Assembly (NCBI GenBank): GCA_964019335.1
Contig: OZ025684.1
Coordinates: 248,001-312,000 of the forward strand
Reading direction: 5' to 3'
Source of the DNA: Diplonema japonicum
Taxonomy: Eukaryota > Euglenozoa > Diplonemea > Diplonemida > Diplonemidae
DNA: 64,000 nucleotides
Shown: positions 49,526 through 59,859 of the stretch, piece by piece
How positions within the stretch are numbered: the first letter of the stretch is position 1
Layout: the number at the start of each line of letters is the position of its first letter
Made by a program: the position numbers and the translations under genes
Notes under the pieces: generated by a model
Database searches by the model: none
What the model was told of the DNA's origin: nothing
Seen by the model: only the letters and a program-made list of their open reading frames with translations

Positions 49526-50587
49526 TCAGTTGGTGCTCACAGGCTCGGTATCAGCGGCCTTCTCGGGGACTGAGGAGCCCTTGCTGGCACCGCCAACAGC
49601 AAGAGCCGCACACGCCAGAAGAACAGCCACACAGCCGATCACAAGGGCGGCGATCGCGATGTTCCTGTCCTCATCGTCGTCGTCGCTCGAGGCAGCATCC
49701 TCGAAGGAGCGAACGTTCCTGGTGTTCAGGAGCTGCACAGGCCTGTTGTTCCCGAAGTACTGGAAGGTGCTGGGCTTCCACCCAAGGTTGTCCGCCACAA
49801 CCAGCTCCTGGGTGAACATCATGGCGTTCCTGAAGGCGGTCAACTGGGCGTTGCTCACCACACCCACCTCCTGCCTCACGTACCACTTCACACCCTCAGT
49901 GCAGGGAGGGGTCGTGAAGGACCCGTCGTAGGTGTAGAAGCGCCTCGAGGCAAGAAGCCCAGCGAAGTCGAAGCTGGTGGTGGTGGGCTCCGTCTGCTTG
50001 TTGTCCGTGTACTCGGCGGAGGAGTTGGCGTAGTTGTCGAAGCCAGACATCGGGACAGTGGGGAGGCGGTCGAAGAAGCCGAAGTGCTCATTGGGGGCGG
50101 ACCCTGCGGTGAACAAAGTCCCCACCACGAGGTACTGGAACTTCTCGTTGGTGTCAGCAGTGTCCGCCAGCGTGTGAACCATGTGCAGCTCGAGGTCGTA
50201 CAGCCCACCGCCGATCCCGTGCTCGCTGGGCGAGTGGAAGTGCATCTGCGCAAGGTTGTACCTCTTGTTCCCGTTGTTGGGGTCCAGGAGGTAGTTCCCG
50301 TCGTTGTTCGTGGGGACCACCTTCACGTTGTGCTGGTTGTTGATGAGGTCGAACCCCAAGGCTGCCGTGTAGTGCATCTCGAGGGGCTTCAGCCCAGAAT
50401 CAGCGGTCACCCCCTGGATGTTGATGGGCGACTGTTCGGTCCCTGTCTTGCACACAGGGTTCGATGACGCGGTGTCCCAGTTCGAGGGACCCCTTGTGTC
50501 CACCTCACCGTACAGCCAGGGCTGCGAGTGGGTCGCTGCGTGCACCGCAGCAAAGCTACCGAGGACAAGGGCGGCTCTGAAGGACAT
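49526..50587 (-). CDS. Alpha-carbonic anhydrase, membrane anchored, copy 1
   Basis: 353 aa from the ATG at 50587. Signal peptide (FRAALVLGSFAAVHA), then TEQSPINIQG. Zinc ligands are H116 and H118 (QMHFHSPSEHG) and H135 (ELHMVH). The substrate-pocket motif SFTTPPCTEGVKW is present, and C46/C229 are placed for the disulfide typical of secreted alpha enzymes. An acidic stretch (SSDDDDEDR) precedes a C-terminal membrane helix (IAIAALVIGCVAVLLACAAL). The enzyme interconverts CO2 and bicarbonate outside the plasma membrane or in a vacuole lumen. The C-terminal tail (GGASKGSSVPEKAADTEPVSTN region) differs from the other two copies, otherwise identical in the parts compared. A longer upstream frame exists, but AG at 50616-50615 places the 5' end inside it. 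Confidence 0.93.
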   Translation of the reverse strand: MSFRAALVLGSFAAVHAATHSQPWLYGEVDTRGPSNWDTASSNPVCKTGTEQSPINIQGVTADSGLKPLEMHYTAALGFDLINNQHNVKVVPTNNDGNYLLDPNNGNKRYNLAQMHFHSPSEHGIGGGLYDLELHMVHTLADTADTNEKFQYLVVGTLFTAGSAPNEHFGFFDRLPTVPMSGFDNYANSSAEYTDNKQTEPTTTSFDFAGLLASRRFYTYDGSFTTPPCTEGVKWYVRQEVGVVSNAQLTAFRNAMMFTQELVVADNLGWKPSTFQYFGNNRPVQLLNTRNVRSFEDAASSDDDDEDRNIAIAALVIGCVAVLLACAALAVGGASKGSSVPEKAADTEPVSTN

Positions 50588-51852
50588 GTTTTTGAAGGGA
50601 TTAAAGTTATTATGCTGTGATGCGAGGTTGGTGTGGTGTGAAAGAAAGACGCTCCATTCCATGTTTTTTACATTTTGCACGCGTGAGTTCTTATAACGGA
50701 CAATTCCGTACAACGATGTAAGGGGCAAGTAGGCAAACATAAAGGAGAGTTCCCATCCCTCAGATACTCGTGCTGCAAGCCATCCGACACAGGGGAAGCA
50801 ACCAGGAGTGCGTGACATAGAGAAAAGAAAAAAAGAAATGAAAAAAGAACAACAACAAAGAACTATATTTCTTGAAGAAAAAAGAACGGGATTCTGAAAA
50901 AGCCATCGCGGAAGTCTCTCGAAGAATAAAAGATTACAGCGTAGCGTAAATGGCGGAGCGGGGGCGGGGGCGGGAGAGAGGACAATAAAAGAAAATGAAA
51001 ATAAAAAAAAAAAAAAAAAAGAAACCTACCTTATTCACCCCTTCTTATAGTTGACAAACTACCGTATTTAGTACTTACTAATCGCCAGGAAAACGATCCC
51101 CCTGAAAATATTGAACGGCACTAGGCACGAAACACAACAAAAGGCGCAGGGAAGGGCGGACTGGCGAACATAAGCACTAACGTGGTAAAACATAGTGAAT
51201 AAAGCTGTTTTCTTTCTTCTTTTTCTTTTTTTAAAAGGTTTTCATCTAGCATTTTCAGAAAGTGTTCTTTTTAAAATGCTCTGAAACTACAAGTTTTGCA
51301 GGTATTTTCTTGATATAGAAAACAGACGTTTTAAGTGCAAAATCGCCAGCCACATGAGAAGCCGGATTTTGTTTTGAAAGGGTCGGAGAAAACTGGAATA
51401 AGACATCTCTTTAGGGGGAAGTAAAAATGAAAGGAATGGAAAGACAAGGGGAAGACAAGGAGGGGAAGGGGTGAAAGAAAGGAGAAGAAAAGCTGCTGCT
51501 CGCGCAAAAGACAAGCCAACGAAGCAGCCTTCCAACTCCTTTTCTGCGTATCTTTTTTTCTTTTTCCTTTTTTTCTCCTTGCTGTACTGACAAAAAAAAA
51601 AAAGAAAAAAAAAAAACCATCCAATCTGGGTTTTTCGGAATAAATGTGACATCGAATAAAAAAGTCAGCTACAAGAAGCGACAAATCAGCTCAGACACAT
51701 AAGGTTTTCCGATGATTTAGTTGATTTTAGGTCATTCTTAAAGAGACAGGACAGCATTGAAAAGCATCAGCATAAACAAAAAAAAGAGAATACAAAGAAA
51801 AAACTGACAAAAAAAGAAACAGTTATTATTATTTTTTGTTCTTCTTTCCCTT
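50588..51852. repeat. Tandem-unit spacer between carbonic anhydrase copies 1 and 2
   Basis: About 1.26 kb, the same as 52930-54193 apart from one A in a homopolymer near 51003 as far as I can compare by eye. It contains the pyrimidine tract and AG (near 50616) for copy 1, and the 3' flank of copy 2. No gene; the open frames are not conserved features of a protein. Confidence 0.85.
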
Positions 51853-52929
51853 TCAGTTGGTGTCCACAGGCTCGTTCTCAGCCACAGGGGCTGAGCCCTT
51901 GCTACCACCGCTGGCACCGCTACCACCGGCACCGCCAACAGCAAGAGCCGCACACGCCAGAAGAACAGCCACACAGCCGATCACAAGGGCGGCGATCGCG
52001 ATGTTCCTGTCCTCATCGTCGTCGTCGCTCGAGGCAGCATCCTCGAAGGAGCGAACGTTCCTGGTGTTCAGGAGCTGCACAGGCCTGTTGTTCCCGAAGT
52101 ACTGGAAGGTGCTGGGCTTCCACCCAAGGTTGTCCGCCACAACCAGCTCCTGGGTGAACATCATGGCGTTCCTGAAGGCGGTCAACTGGGCGTTGCTCAC
52201 CACACCCACCTCCTGCCTCACGTACCACTTCACACCCTCAGTGCAGGGAGGGGTCGTGAAGGACCCGTCGTAGGTGTAGAAGCGCCTCGAGGCAAGAAGC
52301 CCAGCGAAGTCGAAGCTGGTGGTGGTGGGCTCCGTCTGCTTGTTGTCCGTGTACTCGGCGGAGGAGTTGGCGTAGTTGTCGAAGCCAGACATCGGGACAG
52401 TGGGGAGGCGGTCGAAGAAGCCGAAGTGCTCATTGGGGGCGGACCCTGCGGTGAACAAAGTCCCCACCACGAGGTACTGGAACTTCTCGTTGGTGTCAGC
52501 AGTGTCCGCCAGCGTGTGAACCATGTGCAGCTCGAGGTCGTACAGCCCACCGCCGATCCCGTGCTCGCTGGGCGAGTGGAAGTGCATCTGCGCAAGGTTG
52601 TACCTCTTGTTCCCGTTGTTGGGGTCCAGGAGGTAGTTCCCGTCGTTGTTCGTGGGGACCACCTTCACGTTGTGCTGGTTGTTGATGAGGTCGAACCCCA
52701 AGGCTGCCGTGTAGTGCATCTCGAGGGGCTTCAGCCCAGAATCAGCGGTCACCCCCTGGATGTTGATGGGCGACTGTTCGGTCCCTGTCTTGCACACAGG
52801 GTTCGATGACGCGGTGTCCCAGTTCGAGGGACCCCTTGTGTCCACCTCACCGTACAGCCAGGGCTGCGAGTGGGTCGCTGCGTGCACCGCAGCAAAGCTA
52901 CCGAGGACAAGGGCGGCTCTGAAGGACAT
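51853..52929 (-). CDS. Alpha-carbonic anhydrase, membrane anchored, copy 2
   Basis: 358 aa from the ATG at 52929. Identical in sequence to copy 3, and to copy 1 up to the membrane anchor. It ends in a Gly/Ser-rich tail (GGAGGSGASGGSKGS, then PVAENEPVDTN) instead of the copy 1 tail. All zinc ligands (H116, H118, H135) and the disulfide cysteines are present. The repeat unit offset from copy 2 to copy 3 is 2341 bp. Three copies of one product suggest selection for dosage in an organism without promoter-level control. Confidence 0.93.
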   Translation of the reverse strand: MSFRAALVLGSFAAVHAATHSQPWLYGEVDTRGPSNWDTASSNPVCKTGTEQSPINIQGVTADSGLKPLEMHYTAALGFDLINNQHNVKVVPTNNDGNYLLDPNNGNKRYNLAQMHFHSPSEHGIGGGLYDLELHMVHTLADTADTNEKFQYLVVGTLFTAGSAPNEHFGFFDRLPTVPMSGFDNYANSSAEYTDNKQTEPTTTSFDFAGLLASRRFYTYDGSFTTPPCTEGVKWYVRQEVGVVSNAQLTAFRNAMMFTQELVVADNLGWKPSTFQYFGNNRPVQLLNTRNVRSFEDAASSDDDDEDRNIAIAALVIGCVAVLLACAALAVGGAGGSGASGGSKGSAPVAENEPVDTN

Positions 52930-54193
52930 GTTTTTGAAGGGATTAAAGTTATTATGCTGTGATGCGAGGTTGGTGTGGTGTGAAAGAAAGACGCTCCATT
53001 CCATGTTTTTTACATTTTGCACGCGTGAGTTCTTATAACGGACAATTCCGTACAACGATGTAAGGGGCAAGTAGGCAAACATAAAGGAGAGTTCCCATCC
53101 CTCAGATACTCGTGCTGCAAGCCATCCGACACAGGGGAAGCAACCAGGAGTGCGTGACATAGAGAAAAGAAAAAAAGAAATGAAAAAAGAACAACAACAA
53201 AGAACTATATTTCTTGAAGAAAAAAGAACGGGATTCTGAAAAAGCCATCGCGGAAGTCTCTCGAAGAATAAAAGATTACAGCGTAGCGTAAATGGCGGAG
53301 CGGGGGCGGGGGCGGGAGAGAGGACAATAAAAGAAAATGAAAATAAAAAAAAAAAAAAAAAGAAACCTACCTTATTCACCCCTTCTTATAGTTGACAAAC
53401 TACCGTATTTAGTACTTACTAATCGCCAGGAAAACGATCCCCCTGAAAATATTGAACGGCACTAGGCACGAAACACAACAAAAGGCGCAGGGAAGGGCGG
53501 ACTGGCGAACATAAGCACTAACGTGGTAAAACATAGTGAATAAAGCTGTTTTCTTTCTTCTTTTTCTTTTTTTAAAAGGTTTTCATCTAGCATTTTCAGA
53601 AAGTGTTCTTTTTAAAATGCTCTGAAACTACAAGTTTTGCAGGTATTTTCTTGATATAGAAAACAGACGTTTTAAGTGCAAAATCGCCAGCCACATGAGA
53701 AGCCGGATTTTGTTTTGAAAGGGTCGGAGAAAACTGGAATAAGACATCTCTTTAGGGGGAAGTAAAAATGAAAGGAATGGAAAGACAAGGGGAAGACAAG
53801 GAGGGGAAGGGGTGAAAGAAAGGAGAAGAAAAGCTGCTGCTCGCGCAAAAGACAAGCCAACGAAGCAGCCTTCCAACTCCTTTTCTGCGTATCTTTTTTT
53901 CTTTTTCCTTTTTTTCTCCTTGCTGTACTGACAAAAAAAAAAAAGAAAAAAAAAAAACCATCCAATCTGGGTTTTTCGGAATAAATGTGACATCGAATAA
54001 AAAAGTCAGCTACAAGAAGCGACAAATCAGCTCAGACACATAAGGTTTTCCGATGATTTAGTTGATTTTAGGTCATTCTTAAAGAGACAGGACAGCATTG
54101 AAAAGCATCAGCATAAACAAAAAAAAGAGAATACAAAGAAAAAACTGACAAAAAAAGAAACAGTTATTATTATTTTTTGTTCTTCTTTCCCTT
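52930..54193. repeat. Tandem-unit spacer between carbonic anhydrase copies 2 and 3
   Basis: Second copy of the 1.26 kb spacer at 50588-51852. The purine-rich stretch near 53340-53360 and ggcggggg-type runs near 53300 are shared. Confidence 0.85.
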
Positions 54194-55270
54194 TCAGTTG
54201 GTGTCCACAGGCTCGTTCTCAGCCACAGGGGCTGAGCCCTTGCTACCACCGCTGGCACCGCTACCACCGGCACCGCCAACAGCAAGAGCCGCACACGCCA
54301 GAAGAACAGCCACACAGCCGATCACAAGGGCGGCGATCGCGATGTTCCTGTCCTCATCGTCGTCGTCGCTCGAGGCAGCATCCTCGAAGGAGCGAACGTT
54401 CCTGGTGTTCAGGAGCTGCACAGGCCTGTTGTTCCCGAAGTACTGGAAGGTGCTGGGCTTCCACCCAAGGTTGTCCGCCACAACCAGCTCCTGGGTGAAC
54501 ATCATGGCGTTCCTGAAGGCGGTCAACTGGGCGTTGCTCACCACACCCACCTCCTGCCTCACGTACCACTTCACACCCTCAGTGCAGGGAGGGGTCGTGA
54601 AGGACCCGTCGTAGGTGTAGAAGCGCCTCGAGGCAAGAAGCCCAGCGAAGTCGAAGCTGGTGGTGGTGGGCTCCGTCTGCTTGTTGTCCGTGTACTCGGC
54701 GGAGGAGTTGGCGTAGTTGTCGAAGCCAGACATCGGGACAGTGGGGAGGCGGTCGAAGAAGCCGAAGTGCTCATTGGGGGCGGACCCTGCGGTGAACAAA
54801 GTCCCCACCACGAGGTACTGGAACTTCTCGTTGGTGTCAGCAGTGTCCGCCAGCGTGTGAACCATGTGCAGCTCGAGGTCGTACAGCCCACCGCCGATCC
54901 CGTGCTCGCTGGGCGAGTGGAAGTGCATCTGCGCAAGGTTGTACCTCTTGTTCCCGTTGTTGGGGTCCAGGAGGTAGTTCCCGTCGTTGTTCGTGGGGAC
55001 CACCTTCACGTTGTGCTGGTTGTTGATGAGGTCGAACCCCAAGGCTGCCGTGTAGTGCATCTCGAGGGGCTTCAGCCCAGAATCAGCGGTCACCCCCTGG
55101 ATGTTGATGGGCGACTGTTCGGTCCCTGTCTTGCACACAGGGTTCGATGACGCGGTGTCCCAGTTCGAGGGACCCCTTGTGTCCACCTCACCGTACAGCC
55201 AGGGCTGCGAGTGGGTCGCTGCGTGCACCGCAGCAAAGCTACCGAGGACAAGGGCGGCTCTGAAGGACAT
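54194..55270 (-). CDS. Alpha-carbonic anhydrase, membrane anchored, copy 3
   Basis: 358 aa from the ATG at 55270. Same protein as copy 2. Its upstream region agrees with the other copies for only about 60 bases (to about 55330, GTGTGAAAGAAA) and then diverges. The right limit of the tandem duplication therefore lies within its 5' UTR or splice-signal region. The copy keeps the AG-containing segment CTGTGATGCGAGGTTGG, so it should still be trans-spliced, though with different sequence further upstream. Confidence 0.93.
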   Translation of the reverse strand: MSFRAALVLGSFAAVHAATHSQPWLYGEVDTRGPSNWDTASSNPVCKTGTEQSPINIQGVTADSGLKPLEMHYTAALGFDLINNQHNVKVVPTNNDGNYLLDPNNGNKRYNLAQMHFHSPSEHGIGGGLYDLELHMVHTLADTADTNEKFQYLVVGTLFTAGSAPNEHFGFFDRLPTVPMSGFDNYANSSAEYTDNKQTEPTTTSFDFAGLLASRRFYTYDGSFTTPPCTEGVKWYVRQEVGVVSNAQLTAFRNAMMFTQELVVADNLGWKPSTFQYFGNNRPVQLLNTRNVRSFEDAASSDDDDEDRNIAIAALVIGCVAVLLACAALAVGGAGGSGASGGSKGSAPVAENEPVDTN

Positions 55271-56358
55271 GTTTTTGAAAAGGGATTAAAGTTATTATGC
55301 TGTGATGCGAGGTTGGTGTGGTGTGAAAGAAATAAAAAGAGGTTATTAAGAAGGAGAGGAAGTACCACAAAATCTCGAGAAACCCATCTCTGAAAAGCCA
55401 GCAGTGGGGAGAAAGGCGTTAGCTGTCAGAGCCAGCCATCTCGAGACAGTGGGAAACAAACTGTCGGCTGTCATTTTCATGCGAAACAAAAGATGACCCC
55501 AAGACATTATAAAAATGAAAAAAGAAAGAAAACACGCAAAGGCGCGACTGAGTGCGACATATTCTTTTTCTTCTCCTCTCATTTTCCATTGAAGGAAGGA
55601 AAAGAAATAACCACCCCGAAGCTTGTAGATTAAAAAAAAAAACTGAAGGGTACAACAGGCAGAAGGAAGAATATGTGCAAGCCTAAAATTGTCAGGTTGC
55701 CTGGCATGGCCTGTCACTTCTTTTACCCGACAAGCCCTGATGTTGAAATTTCTTTTTTTTTTTTTCCTTGTGCCCTCCCTATACTTCCAAGAGTGTTTGA
55801 TTGCATAACGAGATCCACTGGTTTTTTCTTTCTTTCTTTTTTTTTTTTTTTTGTGCTTAGCTGTAACGTTCGATAAGAAATGGAAAATAGAAATGGAGCG
55901 AGCAAAAATGGGGGAGGAATAGAGGGGTAACAAATAGCTAGGTGTCCCGCACACCCATTACCACTGTCCCCAGTTGTTTAGACAGTCAAAGACCTGTTGG
56001 CTAAAAAAAAAAAAAAAAAAGAAGAAGAAAAGTTGTGCTCTCCTCCAATTCTTCATGCTTCCAAATATGCTGTTTTAGAGAAACTAGAAATAACAATGGG
56101 AGGGGGAGGGGAAAAAAAAAAAAGAAATATTGTAAAAGGAAAAATTACCGAAAGGAAAAATATAAAAGCCGTAATCCAACATTATCTCTTTTTTTTTGGG
56201 GGGGGACGAACACTTAGTGTACCACAAAAGCCGCCATGCTGTGGACTTTAGATGTCACCAACGATGTCGTGGCAAAAGGGGGGAAACAAATCTTCTACCA
56301 AGAGCCTTTACAAGGTCACTGAATATTTTGGTTCTTGACAAACCCGTAAGCACTGTTT
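55271..56358. other. Spacer upstream of the carbonic anhydrase array
   Basis: Unique relative to the array. A minus-strand frame of about 200 codons (55346-55954) crosses homopolymers and has no domain or codon pattern of a gene, so it is not called. Plus-strand A and T runs at 55634, 55751, 55839 and 56003. Confidence 0.5.
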
Positions 56359-58640
56359 GATTTTTTTTTTTTTTTTTGGCAACTGGTCCACAGCCCAACC
56401 AGGGCTTCCAGACATTTTTCCTTCCGGTGATTTTCCTTTTACAGTAATTCTCAAAAAAAAAAAAAAAATTGATAAATTTCGGTGTGCGGGTGGGTGCTCA
56501 CCGTTCAGGGAGAAATTCACACTAATCGGTCACCGTTCTGCGGTTGCTGTCTGGTGCCTGCGGTGGCTGTTTGTCGCGATGAGATGGACGGCATCTGGGC
56601 GAGAAACATTGCTTGGAGTCGTGCTAGGTAGGGGGCGGTTTGGCTCGAGGAGAAGAGTGTTCTCCTGTCGCAGCCGTGTGTCGTCGGGCCCCCAAGATGT
56701 CGAAGGGTGTGTACCCTTGTCTTTGCGTTGGCGGGGAAAGCATTCTTCCCACTCTTTGCTGTGCATTTCTGAATACGTCCTAAGATGTATCGCATCCTTC
56801 CAGCCTTCTCTGTGAGCCAGTCCTGGTCGTCGAGGGGTCCAGCCAAGGACTGCCGGGTGGCCTGCTCATAGTCTACTGCGAGCTCCATCGTCGTGACGGA
56901 CGTCAACTTCCTGCCTGCGTACCATCTTAGGCTTTTCAGCCACCTGAGGACGCTCTTCATGTAGAACATTAGGACCTTTCCCGACGCTCCGTTCGATTTC
57001 AACAGCTCCACTGTGGGCACAGTGTGCTGCTTCCCCGTTGTGATCCCATCCCACGGGTTGGTGGTGAGGATTCTGGTGCTCCGTTCAGCCGCTCTGGCGT
57101 CTCGTCTTGACACGACATCCAACAGGTATCGTTGCACGACTGCCGCCTGTTGCTTCGCAGCCCCCGTTGCGCCCCTTGGAATGATCCCGTGGAGGGCGGT
57201 CACTGCAGGTAGGTCACTTCGTGTCATCCCGCCATATCTTTCGTTTGTCAGGGCAGCTCTCGCTGGTGCACATTCCCACAGGGCGTGCTCCGTGACTTCT
57301 GTCGTCGTCTGGCATCGATGGTCGCAGACGTCGCACGCAAGAGACGAGCTTTCCACACCCTCACGTTCATCCAATTGCTTCCCCCACACTCGAGGGTGTA
57401 CCGTGAACACTGCACCGCTGATGATCCGCCGCAGTCTGTACGATATCAGCGGTCTCCGTGACTGGAGCTTCCTCCACCAGGCGTTCGTGGACGGACATGC
57501 ACCCGCTTCCATTCCAGCAAAAGACGACCTGCCGTGGATCAATTCCTTTGCAACAGCCGGTCTGATCGCCTGTCTTACTTCATGGCGTCTCGCACTGGGC
57601 ACCAGAGCGCGCAAACCTTCAATGAAGGACCACCCCTTGTTCAGGAAGGGTAGCCACCTCTTCAGCAAGACCCCTAGCGGCCCCCTCTCCTCGTCGTCCT
57701 CTCGCTCCCGGTACAGTGTAACAATCTCATTGACTCGCTGCCACAGTTGTGGGGAGGTGAGGCTTTCTCGCACCAGGCAGTTCACCGTGTTGTAAACTTC
57801 GCTTGTGGATATGCTGTGTGTCCAGGTAACAGCACATTGAGCACAGCCATCGGGGATCTCATCCTGAAGCGCGGTCCCCACAGGGAAGTCACTGTCGCTG
57901 TACAGAGCTTCTTCAGCTGGTTGTCAGACGGCGCAGCGTAGGTCGTACCGTATAGACAGGATGGTAGCACAGTGCCCGTCAGCATTGACGCCTTGTTCCC
58001 GAAGCTTAATGGCAATGCACCAAGCCGGGACAAACGGCCTTCGGCGGAATGTAGCTTGTCCAAACTATGTTTCCCGTTCATGTTCAGGATCACGCCAAGC
58101 GCCTTGATCCCCTTCGTCACTCTGAACGATGAGCCTGTGCACTTCAACCAAGGGCCGATCTCATCCTTCTTCGAGAATGCTTGTGACTTGCTTTCGTTAA
58201 GGCGCATGCCTGTTCGCTCGCAAAACTCGATTGTTTTGTTGGTCGCTCTCTTGAGTACCTCGACCAAACGCGCAAGTAGGTACGCGTCGTCCGCGTACGA
58301 CAGCGATCGCGCAGCCAGGTACCTCAGCAATCACGCACTTCACCATCACTGACACCAGAGCGTTCACCAGGATGACGGAGATTGGACACCCTTGGAGAAT
58401 TCCATTTGTCACGTGGAACTCGGAACCCACGCCAGTAGGGAAGCGGAAACGTCTTTTGAGGCCTGCGTACATCGCTTTGAGCGGGGTCAGTATCCTCTGG
58501 TGCAAACCCAGGTCTTGCATAAGCCCGAACGCTACTTTCTGTGGCACCCTGTCGAAGCACTTGACGAAGTCCAGTGCTATGCCGTTAAGAGGGGTGTTGG
58601 TCAGCATCGCCGTCTCCAGCTGCGTGCTGAGCTCCAAAAA
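56359..58640 (-). mobile_element. 5'-truncated non-LTR retrotransposon (LINE) with broken ORF
   Basis: Reverse transcriptase starts mid-domain at 58637. Motif A is ALDFVKCFDRVP (near 58571), then NGILQGCPISVILVN, and motif C is SYADDAYLL (near 58297). The thumb follows (RLGALPLSFGNKASMLTG). The reading frame shifts near 58320 and again near 57850. The C-terminal region (57881-56517) has a CCHC-type knuckle, CDVCDHRC...HALWEC (57335-57270), and KSLRWYAGRKLTSVTTMELA. The break at 58640 abuts a purine tract, consistent with 5' truncation during target-primed insertion. A T run on the plus strand (56359-56376) may be its poly-A tail. Endonuclease, RT fingers and 5' end are missing. It cannot be autonomous. 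Confidence 0.85.
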
Positions 58641-58789
58641 AGAAAGAAAAGAAGAAGAAAGAAAAAACTCACAGTAAAAGACAATCCCACTTCGAGGACA
58701 GCCTCTTGTGGTGTGAGTTCCTATCTATTAATGCTCCAAAAAAAGAATTGTGTCGTGGTACAAATCTGGGATTAACCCCGTCGAAAAGA

Positions 58790-59105
58790 AGAGTCGGTTT
58801 ATTGTTGTTTGTGCACAGCCGGGATCTTCAAAGTGTCTTTTAGGCAGGAGCAATTGTACTTCTCGCATTCTAAGAATACACATTCATCTGTCGCCGGAGC
58901 CTTCTCCTCGTGGAGTGGGTACTCCGTTACGGCAAGAAGTTCGAGCTTTTAGCCCTCGAAGGGGATGGGCAACAGACATTCTTTTATTTTTGTTTGTGCA
59001 CAGCCGGGAATAACCCGTAGAAGGATAAGCCCAACAATGCTACCACTACTCTTTTTAGCACTAACAATTCATTATCAATATATTGTTTTTTCTTGTTCAT
59101 GCAAA
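58790..59105 (+). repeat. Dispersed repeat C, partial and full copies
   Basis: A head only (GAGTCGGTTTATTG, TTTGTGCACAGCCGGGATC) at 58790-58825. A near-complete copy at 58985-59105 has GTAGAAGGATAAGCCCAACA, TACCACTACTCTTTTTAGCA and ACAATTCATTATCAATATAT, then TTCATGC and poly-A. Confidence 0.6.
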
Positions 59106-59108
59106 AAA

Positions 59109-59140
<32 letters not shown>

Positions 59141-59162
59141 AAAAAAAAAGAAAAACAGCGTA

Positions 59163-59790
59163 CACGGTAACTGGTTAACTTTTTTTCCACCCAAGTCTGT
59201 AAGCAGAATTTCCACCACTGTTTATGGTAACCCACAACTTTTTTCCCACCCTCCACGGTACAACCTACAACTTTTTTTCCACTCAAATGGTTTTTTGTAA
59301 ATTTTTTTATTTCCACTAAACCATGTAAGTAAGAACTTTTTTTCCACCGTCCACGGTGGAGGTGTGTGCACTTGGGAAAAACGTGCAGGCGCAGCCAGGG
59401 CTCGGAAAAGACACCAAGAATTTCTCCTGGAAGTTGGCAAGGGCGATTTCCAAAGACGATTTAAAGCCAAAGCCGAGGTATCTGGCTGATGTACTTCTCC
59501 ACCCCTCGCCACCCTGCCTGTGAATATGCAAGCCCCCTGTCGTCACTAAGTCAAGGCCGGCAAGGAGGACCCTCATTACTCAACTGCTGCGCCAGCCACA
59601 ATCGCTCCTCGTGCTGTCCCAGTTGTAGTCCCAGCCTTCAGGGTAGTCACCCACTTCTTAAAAGGTCATTTTTCCTTTTCTTTTGCTATGACATCATGAT
59701 TTGCTCCCCTTGCTACATTTCTTACTTACTGAGGCACAAAAATGTCGGAGGATACCGTGGAAGGTGGAAAAAGGTTATTTGGTTACCGTG
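59163..59790. mobile_element. Putative TIR element with CACGGTAAC ends
   Basis: The left end reads CACGGTAACTGGTTAAC...TTTTTTCCACC. The reverse complement of the right end reads CACGGTAACCAAATAACC...TTTTTCCACC, about 22 of 29 matching. Inside the left end the motif is repeated several times (GGTAACCCACAACTTTTTTC, ACTTTTTTTCCACC, CCACCGTCCACGGTGG), giving subterminal repeats. The middle (59360-59650) is more GC-rich but has no recognisable protein. No clear target duplication, so boundaries are provisional. Confidence 0.5.
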
Positions 59791-59859
59791 AACGTTGTTT
59801 TTCCCAAAAAAGAAATTTCACTATGATAGGAACGAAGTGGTTAGCAACGGCCCGCCGCG

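Noticed and set aside
50588-53379. N-terminal extensions of carbonic anhydrase copies 1 and 2 (frame open to 50818 and 53379)
   Set aside because: Copy 3 lacks them. The signal peptide begins at the MSFRAAL Met, and a pyrimidine tract plus AG lies between the extension and that Met.
55346-55954. Minus-strand frame of 202 codons upstream of carbonic anhydrase copy 3
   Set aside because: Crosses homopolymers, has no recognisable domain and overlaps the expected 5' signal region of copy 3.
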